Assembly: GCF_003335505.1 (NCBI RefSeq) | Contig: NZ_QPEX01000010.1 | Location: forward strand, 310,001-374,000 | DNA from: Bremerella cremea | GTDB taxonomy: Bacteria; Planctomycetota; Planctomycetia; Pirellulales; Pirellulaceae | Length of the DNA: 64,000 bases | Reading direction: 5' to 3' | Shown here: positions 7,664 to 16,241 of the stretch, piece by piece | Position numbering within the stretch: the stretch's first letter is position 1 | Layout of the letters: each line of letters begins with the position of its first letter | Program-made: the position numbers and the translations under genes | Notes under the pieces: model-generated | Database searches by the model: none | What the model was told of the DNA's origin: nothing | The model's input: only the letters and a program-made list of their open reading frames with translations

Positions 7664-10129
7664 TTAGTCGAACATGATCGACCGCATCAATAGATGAAAA
7701 GAAGCGTGGGTCCAGCCTCGGTAGTAGGGACGGAAACCAAACAAATGGATCGTTCCTTCCCCCTGTTTGACTTTGGCCCAGGCAATTTGCCCTTCAATAA
7801 CTTCCGGCCGTGCCATCGTGCCCGAGAGCAAAACACGTCGCGGAGCATACGTCAGCAGCGTTTCGACTTCACACTTAGCATCGTTCCGCTGCTCGCTTTC
7901 TTTGGCCGTAGCCGCTCGCCAGGCCTTCGAGTGTGCAAACATGAAAGGAACGGTATCGGGAAGCCCAGCAGTCAGCTCGTTATCGTGAATCTCGCCACGG
8001 ACAACACTACCACTACAGCTAAAGTCCTTATTTTCCTTTTCCGAAGTTACATCCACCAACGGAATCCGCAGCAGATCGATCACCCACGGGCAAGCACTGT
8101 CCATCACAATCAGCTTGCCCCCATCGCGAACGAACTCTTCAATTGCCATCGCACCATCCACCTCGAGCCCGCCTGCAAGATTGCCTTGCACGGAACCTTC
8201 GCTCCGACCGTTCTCGACGCGCGACGCCGAAATGTCTGGGATTATGATCACATCGAAATCGTCTTTCAGCTTGCCGGCTTTAACCATCGAGTTGCGAACT
8301 CGTTTGTACGGCATCTCAAGATAATCCAACGTCCAGCGCAGCCATCCTTCGTCCATGCTGGCCGCCCAAGGGGCGTAAACACCTACGCGTGGAAGTGAGT
8401 TAGGTTGTTGCCCGTTGCTGGCGACCGGCTCTTCCGTGGCAGCGTTCTCCTGAACGGATGTCTGAAAGGCTTCCCCTTTGGCAAGTTGACGATTCAAACT
8501 CACCCATTGGCGACTATCGCGAAACTGACGGGGGTCGGTTGATTTGGTACTTGCGAATGCATCTGGGAGTTCTGGCGAGTCAAGCAGCTCGAGTTCGCCA
8601 TCCAACTGCCGGACAACTTCCACCACGCGTAAACCAAACAAAGCCGATAGCGACCATCCCGAAACGTCGTAGGCGGTTTCGTCGGTGGGAAACTGCTTGT
8701 ATTCAAACAGGTCGTTCACCAGATTCGAGTGCGGTTGTTCGCACGAAACAACGAGCGTTCCCGGGGCATAGCTTCGCTCGTCCGCCGTAATGGCCGACTT
8801 GCTTTGATGCACCTCGATGCCCAAGTGTTGTAGCAAATCGACCAACCGTTCCACCGCACCAATGTCTTCGTTATCGACCGTGATAAGCCAGGCTTTACGT
8901 TTGGAATCGGCATCGATCGTGGTCGCATTTCGGGCGGCAGTCATTTTGTTCTTCAGCCACAACTTCGGTTCGCGGCTGATCGTTCCGAACAAAGATTTAG
9001 CGAATGATAGTTCGTAGCGAATGATGTCGGCCTGTCGCCACCAACCACCTTGCCAAGGCGCGATAAACTGGTTCGAAGGACGGTACTCTTTCCGCCCTAG
9101 GGGATCGGAAAGTTGATATCGTTCAAAGTAAACAGGGGAAGCAAAATTGGCGGATGCCGCTTCGGTGAGAATCCCAATGATATTCTGTCGGGCCGGCACC
9201 GAACGATTCCCGCCGTTCCACCAGTTGTCGTAAGAAACGCCTGTCACGATCCCGGTGCAATCTTCCCCGGTCATATCCATCACGGCCCGCGATCCAATCG
9301 TGTTGATCCCCGCCACGATCATAGGATCGATGTTCTCGTTGAGCGGATCTCGATAAGGAGGCACGAAAAATCGGTCTCCATTTTTACCTTGCTGATGCAC
9401 GTCCCAGAGAATTTGCGGGTACCACTGTTGATACATGAGCTTCGACAGCATTCTCGCTTCCACTTGGGTCAGCGCGAAGAAATCGCGGTTGTTATCGTGC
9501 CCAGCATATTTCTGGTACAACTCGGGCATGTCAGCGTCTTCGTACGGCTTGCCAAGATTTTGGGCGTACCACTTTGCCATGTGGTCGACCCCATCCGGAT
9601 TGAGTGACGGCAACAAGACAACCACCGCTTCGTCTCGCATGGTCGACCAAGGGGCTTCTTCGGAAGTAGCCAACAGCCAAGCCAACTGCATGCCCATCTC
9701 GGTCGCGGCAACCTCGGTGGAGTGCATCGAAGGGGTTACGAACAATATGACCTTGCCGTTCTCGATGGCCTGATCAAGCTCTTCAACCGACTTCCCGCGC
9801 GGGTCCGCGATTGCTTGGGAAGCCGCTTTGATTGCTTCAAGGTTCTTTAGGTTCTCTGGTGATGAAATCACCGAAATCAAAAAATCACGCCCCTCGGTCG
9901 TTTCTCCCACGCGTTGCAGTTGCATGGTCGGACTGGCCTCGGACAGTTGGGTGTAGTAACCCTGAACCGTTTGCCAATCGACGAGGCAAAAATCAGCACC
10001 GAGCGAACGTCCGAGAAATGCCTCTGGAGACAGAGCTTCCTCTGGTTTTGCTTCCTTCTCGGCCCCAACGGCAATTGGGCACATCAGCAGAAGAATTAGC
10101 CAAATCGAATATCGCGAAATTTGTGACAT
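7664..10129 (-). CDS. Secreted M14-family zinc carboxypeptidase with a C-terminal GATase-like domain
   Basis: This 821-residue protein opens with a signal peptide (hydrophobic core at residues 8-22). The M14 fold follows: TTEGRDF, the first zinc ligands H136 and E139 in PSMHSTEV, PSLNPDGVDH, GHDNNRDFF, the third ligand region WDVHQQG, and a glutamate in ILTEAAS that suits the catalytic base. Such proteins trim C-terminal residues from peptides in the periplasm or outside. From about residue 590 the protein has a second domain that reads like a class I glutamine amidotransferase-like fold (VGVYAPW, DVIIIPD, FVRDGGKLIVMDS), with no clear catalytic Cys. This two-part layout is common in large bacterial M14 proteins. 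It is probably transcribed alone. Confidence 0.88.
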   Translation of the reverse strand: MSQISRYSIWLILLLMCPIAVGAEKEAKPEEALSPEAFLGRSLGADFCLVDWQTVQGYYTQLSEASPTMQLQRVGETTEGRDFLISVISSPENLKNLEAIKAASQAIADPRGKSVEELDQAIENGKVILFVTPSMHSTEVAATEMGMQLAWLLATSEEAPWSTMRDEAVVVLLPSLNPDGVDHMAKWYAQNLGKPYEDADMPELYQKYAGHDNNRDFFALTQVEARMLSKLMYQQWYPQILWDVHQQGKNGDRFFVPPYRDPLNENIDPMIVAGINTIGSRAVMDMTGEDCTGIVTGVSYDNWWNGGNRSVPARQNIIGILTEAASANFASPVYFERYQLSDPLGRKEYRPSNQFIAPWQGGWWRQADIIRYELSFAKSLFGTISREPKLWLKNKMTAARNATTIDADSKRKAWLITVDNEDIGAVERLVDLLQHLGIEVHQSKSAITADERSYAPGTLVVSCEQPHSNLVNDLFEYKQFPTDETAYDVSGWSLSALFGLRVVEVVRQLDGELELLDSPELPDAFASTKSTDPRQFRDSRQWVSLNRQLAKGEAFQTSVQENAATEEPVASNGQQPNSLPRVGVYAPWAASMDEGWLRWTLDYLEMPYKRVRNSMVKAGKLKDDFDVIIIPDISASRVENGRSEGSVQGNLAGGLEVDGAMAIEEFVRDGGKLIVMDSACPWVIDLLRIPLVDVTSEKENKDFSCSGSVVRGEIHDNELTAGLPDTVPFMFAHSKAWRAATAKESEQRNDAKCEVETLLTYAPRRVLLSGTMARPEVIEGQIAWAKVKQGEGTIHLFGFRPYYRGWTHASFHLLMRSIMFD

Positions 10130-10611
10130 TAACTAGCCAATCAAAGAAGATTATCTGAGTGGATGATTTGTGGGGAATGATTTTTTTTGGGCAATTCACC
10201 CATGGGTGCCGATCTGGGATTTTCCATGGCCAGAAGTCACCAAGGCTTCTGCAATCCTAACACCTAGCCCCCCTGCTCCAGATCGTTTTGCAAAGCATGG
10301 AACTTGCTTTGCAAAAAATGACAACTCAGACCATTCACGCTTGGCGGGCAATCAAAATTGACTTACCGCCAAGCAGCCACCTCCACAGAGGGGGTATTTA
10401 TCTAGCGTGAGCTCTTAGACTTTGGTATAGTTGGTGTTCCTGCCCTACCCCATCATCAAGCTGACTTGCTGCTAGAACGTAGCGAGTTGGTTTGCCCCAG
10501 CCTGAACTATCGAGTAGGCTCGCCAGCTTCTTGTAAGTTCATTCCCGCGATCCTCCCCTCAGATTCCCTCCCCTACATTTTCATCTCCATCCGGCTGACG
10601 ATGGGAGTTCC
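10130..10611. promoter_or_regulatory. Divergent intergenic region with three inverted repeats
   Basis: This region separates the minus-strand peptidase from the plus-strand DUF1592 gene and must hold both promoters. It contains three symmetric elements: CACCCATGGGTG, a perfect 12-bp palindrome at 10197-10208; TTTTGCAAAGCA (10286-10297) with TGCTTTGCAAAA (10305-10316), a perfect 12-bp inverted repeat with a 7-base spacer; and GCTTGGCGG (10339-10347) with CCGCCAAGC (10366-10374). None has a T-run placed like a terminator. They may be operators; no regulator gene is adjacent. Confidence 0.45.
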
Positions 10612-13560
10612 ATGAAATTTGCGTCACTTTCTCGCTCTTGCCTGGTCTGCGTTGCCCTGGCCTCGCTATTTGTGTCGCGTGCGAGCTACGCCGAGCCTGC
10701 CTCTGCAGTTCAACTGCAGCAAACATTCGAATCGACCGTTCAGCCTTTTTTGCAGACGCACTGCCTTGATTGCCACAACCAAGATTCGCCTGAGGCTGAA
10801 CTCGATTTAAGCCAGTTTCCGACCGTTGATTCTGTGGCGAAGGATCATCAACGCTGGGCTCTCGTGCTCGATCGTCTCTCAGTCGGCGACATGCCACCGG
10901 AAGATTATGAACAACAACCCACCGATCCCCTGCGGAACAAAGTGATCACCTGGGTGAAATCACTTCGCGCGCATGAAGGCGAAAAACAGGCTGGCGACCC
11001 TGGCTTCGTCCCGGTGCGACGTTTGAGCAATGCGGAATACAACTACACGATTCGTGACCTAACCGGGGTCGATATTCAACCGACAAAAGACTTTCCAATC
11101 GACCCGGCCAACGAAGCCGGCTTCGACAATTCGGCTGCCTCTCTGAACACATCCCCGGCGTTGGTTAAAAAATATCTAGATGCCGCGCGGCAAGTCGCCG
11201 ATCACTTGGCCCTCACGCCCAGCGGTTTCGTCTTCGCCCCTCACCCGGTGATTGCCCATACCGACCGCGATAAATTTTGCGTCAATCGGATCGTCGATTT
11301 CTACAAGCGACAACCGACCGATTATGCTCCCTATTTTCTAGCCGCTTGGCAGTTCAAGCAGTCTGATCAAACCAAGCAATCTCTGGAACAAATTGCTCTG
11401 GAAGCGAATCTCAGCCCTAAATACCTGAAAACGGTTTGGGAGGAATTGAATCGCGAATTAGAACCCCTGGGCCCCATCGCCGCTTTGCAAATTTTATGGA
11501 ACACAATTCCCGTCGACGCTTCCCAGGCAGACGCCGAGAAAGTCTGCCAACAAATGGAAGCTTTCATAAACGACTTGCGGCCCAAACTGAAACCGGTGGT
11601 CGATAACTTGCAATCGCCTCATATCGCGAACGGCTCGCAGCCGTTGGTCATCTGGAAGAACCAACAGATGGCCAGCAACCATACGAAATATGCTCGCTGG
11701 AGTGCCCGGAAATTATCCCAATGGAAATTGCCCGCAGGTTCGCCTGCCGTCCAGGCAATGGTCGTTCCGGAATCGCTCGCCGATCGTGAGAAGCATGAGG
11801 CCGAGTTCGAGCGGTTCTGCACAATATTTCCTGATGCTTTTTATATTTCCGAGCGGGGACGTGTCTTTCAAAATGAAGCATCACGCGGGCGATTGTTAAG
11901 TGCTGGCTTCCATAACCAGCAAGGCTATTTCCGCGATGACGATCCCCTTTACCAAATGGTGCTTGATGAAGCAGGCCAGGCGGAACTCGATCGCCTGTGG
12001 CAAGAGTTCAACTTAATTGCCGAAGCCCCCCAGCGGCAATACCGCTCGTTTTTGTGGTACGAACGCGCCGAGTCAAGCTTTATGCGGGACGAGGTTTTCG
12101 ATTTGCATCGCTCGGAAGACAAGGACTCGATCAGCAATGCCAAGATGAACGCACTGCAAGCGTTGTACCTGGAAAAGGCGCTGCGTCTTGGCGCGGATGA
12201 AACTGCTGAACAAGCAATCGTCGACTACTTCCAAAGCATGCAGCGAACCTTTCGTGCGTTAGAGCAAGCCGAAGTTGCTTCCCATCCGAGCCACCTGCTC
12301 GCCTTGCAGTCTTTCGCGGAAAAGGCGTTTCGTCGTCCTCTAACCACCGCCGAAAAAGAAAATCTTATAGACTTCTACCATTACCTTCGTGAAGAAGAAC
12401 AACTCGCTCATGAAGAGGCAATTCGCGATTGCGTGGTCAGCGTGCTGATGTCTCCCAAGTTTTTCTTTCACTTAGGTTCGCCAGCCCAAGTTTCAGAGAC
12501 ACCGGTTCCTTTAGACGACTACGCCCTGGCCAACCGGCTTAGCTATTTTCTGTGGAGCAGTTTGCCAGACGAAGAACTATTGGCGCACGCTGCCGCAGGC
12601 AATCTCCATGAACAGGAGGTTCTCTCTGCCCAGATCAAACGCATGGTGAAGGATCCTAAAGTGCAAGCTCTGGCCATCGAGTTTGGTGGCAACTGGCTCG
12701 ACTTTCGCCGTTTTGAAGAACACAACGCCGTCGATCGTATGCGTTTCCCCACGTTCGACAACAACCTGCGTCAGGCCATGTTTGAAGAGCCGGTCCGGTT
12801 CTTTACCGACTTGGCCAGGCGAGATGGATCGGTCCTTGATTTTCTGTACGCCGACTACACCTTCGCCAACCAGGCACTCGCGCGGCATTACGGCATTGCA
12901 ATGCTCAGCCATACAAAGATTGATCCAGATGGTTGGTTTCGCGTGAACAACGCCAGCCAATACGGACGGGGTGGTTTGCTGCCGATGTCAGTTTTTCTCA
13001 CCCAAAATGCTCCTGGCCTACGGACGAGTCCGGTCAAGCGTGGCTACTGGGTTGCCAAACGGGTGCTGGGCGAACATATTCCGGCTCCGCCTGCCGATGT
13101 TCCCGAACTTCCCGCCGATGAATCCAAGAGCGAGCTATCGCTGCGTGAGGCCTTGGCCAAACATCGCGAGATCGCCAGCTGCGCGAGTTGCCATCAACGT
13201 TTCGATTCGCTCGGCTTAGTTTTCGAGGGCTACGGTCCTGTGGGGGAACGACGTACGGAAGACCTGGGGGGCCGCCCGGTCGATACCAACGCCGATTTCC
13301 CAAATGGCAACGAAGGAGACGGCCTGGCAGGGCTAATGCAGTACATTCGCGAAAGCCGCCAAGAAGACTTTCTCGATAATCTAAATCGCAAGCTATTGGC
13401 TTATGCCTTAGGGCGAACGCTCCAGCTTTCCGATGAAAAGCTGCTGCGTGAAATGCAAACAGAACTTGCCACGAATGACTATCGCTTTTCAGCGCTACTC
13501 GAAACGATTGTAACCAGTCCCCAATTCCTCAACCAACGCGGCGCCGCCGCTTCTCCTTAA
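10612..13560 (+). CDS. DUF1592 domain protein with N-terminal cytochrome c-like motif (planctomycete type)
   Basis: This 982-residue exported protein has a signal peptide (about residues 1-27) and then a planctomycete-type cytochrome c segment with one CxxCH site (CLDCH, near residue 50). The region VRRLSNAEYNYTIRDLTG is the DUF1587 signature. DUF1595/DUF1592/DUF1588/DUF1585 modules follow: FAEKAFRRPLT, LANRLSYFLWSSLPD, the second CxxCH (CASCH) next to FDSLGLVFEGYGPVG, and a C-terminal LLAYALGRTLQLSD. An additional segment of about 250 residues separates DUF1587 from DUF1595. The family is abundant in planctomycetes and its biochemical role is not settled; involvement in periplasmic redox or polysaccharide-related degradation is only a hypothesis. 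The DUF1552 gene follows after 14 bp. Confidence 0.92.
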   Translation: MKFASLSRSCLVCVALASLFVSRASYAEPASAVQLQQTFESTVQPFLQTHCLDCHNQDSPEAELDLSQFPTVDSVAKDHQRWALVLDRLSVGDMPPEDYEQQPTDPLRNKVITWVKSLRAHEGEKQAGDPGFVPVRRLSNAEYNYTIRDLTGVDIQPTKDFPIDPANEAGFDNSAASLNTSPALVKKYLDAARQVADHLALTPSGFVFAPHPVIAHTDRDKFCVNRIVDFYKRQPTDYAPYFLAAWQFKQSDQTKQSLEQIALEANLSPKYLKTVWEELNRELEPLGPIAALQILWNTIPVDASQADAEKVCQQMEAFINDLRPKLKPVVDNLQSPHIANGSQPLVIWKNQQMASNHTKYARWSARKLSQWKLPAGSPAVQAMVVPESLADREKHEAEFERFCTIFPDAFYISERGRVFQNEASRGRLLSAGFHNQQGYFRDDDPLYQMVLDEAGQAELDRLWQEFNLIAEAPQRQYRSFLWYERAESSFMRDEVFDLHRSEDKDSISNAKMNALQALYLEKALRLGADETAEQAIVDYFQSMQRTFRALEQAEVASHPSHLLALQSFAEKAFRRPLTTAEKENLIDFYHYLREEEQLAHEEAIRDCVVSVLMSPKFFFHLGSPAQVSETPVPLDDYALANRLSYFLWSSLPDEELLAHAAAGNLHEQEVLSAQIKRMVKDPKVQALAIEFGGNWLDFRRFEEHNAVDRMRFPTFDNNLRQAMFEEPVRFFTDLARRDGSVLDFLYADYTFANQALARHYGIAMLSHTKIDPDGWFRVNNASQYGRGGLLPMSVFLTQNAPGLRTSPVKRGYWVAKRVLGEHIPAPPADVPELPADESKSELSLREALAKHREIASCASCHQRFDSLGLVFEGYGPVGERRTEDLGGRPVDTNADFPNGNEGDGLAGLMQYIRESRQEDFLDNLNRKLLAYALGRTLQLSDEKLLREMQTELATNDYRFSALLETIVTSPQFLNQRGAAASP

Positions 13561-13574
13561 AGGTACATACGACC

Positions 13575-14912
13575 ATGTCTGCAAAAGGAAAGTCAGATCT
13601 CTCTCGTCGAATGTTTCTTCGCGGCACCGGCGTTGCGATGGCCTTGCCGTGGTTGGAATCGGTCCCTGTTTGGGGAAACGAAGCTCCTGCCCAATCAGAC
13701 GAAGCCCCGGCCGCCCCTAAGCGTTTTGCGGCGCTGTTCATGGGCTGCGGTGTGAATCCTGAAAAGTGGTGGGCTAAGGGGGAAGGGGAACAAATGGAAC
13801 TAGGCCCAAGCCTGGAACCGATGACCAAGCTGAAGAGCAAATTGAACGTCGTTCATGGTCTCTTCAATAAATCGGCCACCGGCGTTGGCATCCATCCGGG
13901 GCAGACCGGGAACATCCTCTCTGGCGTGGCGCTCCAGAAAGGGGCTGAACTTCGTGGCGGAATTAGCATGGACCAAGTCATCGCCGAACATTTTCGCGAT
14001 CAGACCGAGCAACCCAGCATGGTGCTCGGGTGCGAGCAACCGGTGACAGGCTACCACGAAACCAATTTCTCGATGGCCTACAGCTCGCATATTTCCTGGC
14101 AAAATGCGACCTCGCCGGTTCCCATGGAAGCCTACCCTTCCCTGGCCTTCGATAACCTGTTCAACAACCAGGGCAATCGTCGTAATCAAAGCGTGCTCGA
14201 TCGCGTTCGCGAAGAAGTCACTTCCCTTAACGGTCAAGTAAGTGCCGCCGACCGAGGACGACTCGACGAGTACCTGACCAGCGTTCGAGAAGTTGAAAAA
14301 CGCATTCAAGCTTCCCGCAACCATAAAGAAAAAGCAGACCAACGGGCCAAACACCAGAACAAACCTGTCGTCGCAATGAAACGCCCCGACGACGGTCTGC
14401 CGGAAGATATTCGCGAACACATGCGACTAATGTGCGATATCATCGCCATCGGTTTTCAGACCGACAAAACACGCGTTGCCTCGTTGCTGATGTGCCGCGA
14501 CATCTCGGGCATGTTCTATCCGTTCCTTGGCGTGCGGACCGCGCATCATGGTGCCTCGCACGATGACCGCTCGGACTCTTACCACAAAATCACGCACTAT
14601 TATGTAAGCCAGTACGCCTACCTGGCTGAAAAGCTCGATAGCATGAAAGAAGGTGAACGGAGCGTTCTCGATAACTCTTGTCTCATGTTCATCAACAGCA
14701 TGTGGTCAGGCAGTGCCCACGATTCCAGCAAGGTTCCCCTTTTGCTAACCGGCGGTCTAGGCGACACGCTCCCCACTGGACGATCGCTCGACTACTCTAA
14801 GAAAAAAGACGCCGACCGCAAACTTTGCAGTCTGTATCTCGGCCTCATGAACCGGATGGGAGTCCCACAAAAACAGTTCGGTGATGCCAACACGCAACTT
14901 GCCGGCTTGTAA
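13575..14912 (+). CDS. DUF1552 domain protein with twin-arginine signal
   Basis: This 445-residue protein has a Tat-type signal (SRRMFLRG, then a hydrophobic stretch to about residue 35), so it is probably exported folded. The body matches DUF1552: FAALFMGCGVNPEKWW near the start, MDQVIAEHF, DEYLTSVREVEKRI and MCDIIAIGFQTDKTRV, with a histidine-rich segment GVRTAHHGASHD and a late NSMWSGSAHD. The family is related in outline to alkaline-phosphatase-like/sulfatase-type DUF1501 proteins and is nearly always encoded next to a DUF1592 gene in planctomycetes, as here. The two are likely co-expressed and may act together in the periplasm. No defined activity can be assigned. Confidence 0.92.
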   Translation: MSAKGKSDLSRRMFLRGTGVAMALPWLESVPVWGNEAPAQSDEAPAAPKRFAALFMGCGVNPEKWWAKGEGEQMELGPSLEPMTKLKSKLNVVHGLFNKSATGVGIHPGQTGNILSGVALQKGAELRGGISMDQVIAEHFRDQTEQPSMVLGCEQPVTGYHETNFSMAYSSHISWQNATSPVPMEAYPSLAFDNLFNNQGNRRNQSVLDRVREEVTSLNGQVSAADRGRLDEYLTSVREVEKRIQASRNHKEKADQRAKHQNKPVVAMKRPDDGLPEDIREHMRLMCDIIAIGFQTDKTRVASLLMCRDISGMFYPFLGVRTAHHGASHDDRSDSYHKITHYYVSQYAYLAEKLDSMKEGERSVLDNSCLMFINSMWSGSAHDSSKVPLLLTGGLGDTLPTGRSLDYSKKKDADRKLCSLYLGLMNRMGVPQKQFGDANTQLAGL

Positions 14913-15030
14913 CGCCACGCTATCCGGTAAGAAAGTGTATCGGTGGTTGCCAACGGGGGCCTATCATCCCATACAATGGGGAAGCGTTACGTTCGTATGC
15001 ATTCCCCATCGCTAGGCAAACTTCTCTCCG

Positions 15031-16239
15031 ATGGCCAAGAAGAAAACTTCGTCACCGCGCACGCGCAGTACATCCACCTCCAACGCCGACGTTCAACTTG
15101 CCTCTGCCGAGGTTCGTTACGCCGAACAACTTGCGTTCTTACGCGCCATCGACCAGGCCCCTCGGCCCCCAGGTTGGATGCTATCTCCCGCAGCCGTGGT
15201 CGATTTTATTTGCGGCACACGGGGCGAAGCCTTACGTGTTCCCGCTGCTCTTAAATTACCAGCCGGTCTGCCGAAATCGCTGGTCATACCGGCGAAGTTT
15301 GTCGGCTCAAGGGCATTGGTCGAACGCTGCGTTGTGACCTTAGCAGGCGAACGAGGCTTAATGCTTGTTGGGCAGCCAGGAACGGCCAAAAGCATGCTGG
15401 GCGAGCTTTTGGCCGTTGCCATCAGTGGTTCCAGCGGATTAACCGTGCAAGGCACAGCCGGGGCCAGCGAAGATCACTTACGCTACGGCTGGAACTACTC
15501 GATGCTATTGGACCAAGGCCCGCGCCCCGAGGCATTAGTTCCTTCCCCGGTCCTCACCGCGATGCGGGAAGGTAAGCTGGTGCGGATCGAAGAGCTAACG
15601 CGCTGTCTGCCCGAGGTTCAAGACGGGCTCATCAGCTTGCTTAGCGAACGCCGCTTGATGATTCCGGAACTCGAAGGAGAAATATGCAGCGTGTTTGCCC
15701 GGCCAGGATTTAACATTGTGGCCACAGCCAACCTCCGCGACCGAGGCGTTTCCGAAATGTCGGCGGCATTGAAGCGACGTTTCAATTTCGAAACCGTACA
15801 CCCAATTGCCGATCCGCAGCAAGAGATCGAGCTCGTCCGTAGCCGTGCCATCGCGGTTTTGGCCGATACCGGGCTGACAACTCAGCTTGACGCCCGCTTG
15901 CTAGAGCTTCTAGTCACCACGTTCCGCGATCTGCGAGATGGCAACACGGCAGAGGGCTGGAGTGTGGAACGTCCCGCTTCGGTGATGAGCACCGCAGAAG
16001 CCGTTACGATTGCTGCCGCGATCGCGCGACAAGGGGTTTTCTTTCCCGCCCAGCGCGATCCCATTTCGCTTCTGCCGGGACATCTTCTAGGAGTTGTGCT
16101 GAAGGATAACGTGGAAGATCGAGAGCGCCTGCTTGCCTACTGGGATGGTCCTATCCGCCGACGTAGCGAGAACGATGCCCATTGGAAACGAATGTACGAA
16201 CTTCGTGACGTGCTTGAAGAATCTTCTGAGGGGCCGTAG
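15031..16239 (+). CDS. MoxR-type AAA+ ATPase, YehL-like
   Basis: This 402-residue AAA+ ATPase has a Walker A motif GQPGTAKS at about residues 114-121. In the Walker B region an acidic pair occurs as VRIEELTR near residue 186, in place of the DEINR seen in typical MoxR proteins. A sensor segment, IVATANLRDRG, is followed by MSAALKRRFNF with its arginines. MoxR ATPases act as chaperone-like remodelers, usually with a VWA partner. The variant Walker B and the neighbours (YehM/VWA fusion, SWIM protein) place it with the YehL subfamily rather than MoxR proper. It is first in a three-gene operon; the next ATG follows its stop codon by 2 bp. It is predicted to be cytoplasmic. Confidence 0.88.
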   Translation: MAKKKTSSPRTRSTSTSNADVQLASAEVRYAEQLAFLRAIDQAPRPPGWMLSPAAVVDFICGTRGEALRVPAALKLPAGLPKSLVIPAKFVGSRALVERCVVTLAGERGLMLVGQPGTAKSMLGELLAVAISGSSGLTVQGTAGASEDHLRYGWNYSMLLDQGPRPEALVPSPVLTAMREGKLVRIEELTRCLPEVQDGLISLLSERRLMIPELEGEICSVFARPGFNIVATANLRDRGVSEMSAALKRRFNFETVHPIADPQQEIELVRSRAIAVLADTGLTTQLDARLLELLVTTFRDLRDGNTAEGWSVERPASVMSTAEAVTIAAAIARQGVFFPAQRDPISLLPGHLLGVVLKDNVEDRERLLAYWDGPIRRRSENDAHWKRMYELRDVLEESSEGP

Positions 16240-16241
16240 CC

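Noticed and set aside
7694..8398. 234-residue open frame on the plus strand
   Set aside because: Antisense to the M14 peptidase gene; composition typical of a shadow frame.
13800..14420. 206-residue open frame on the minus strand
   Set aside because: Antisense to the DUF1552 gene, no recognisable domain.
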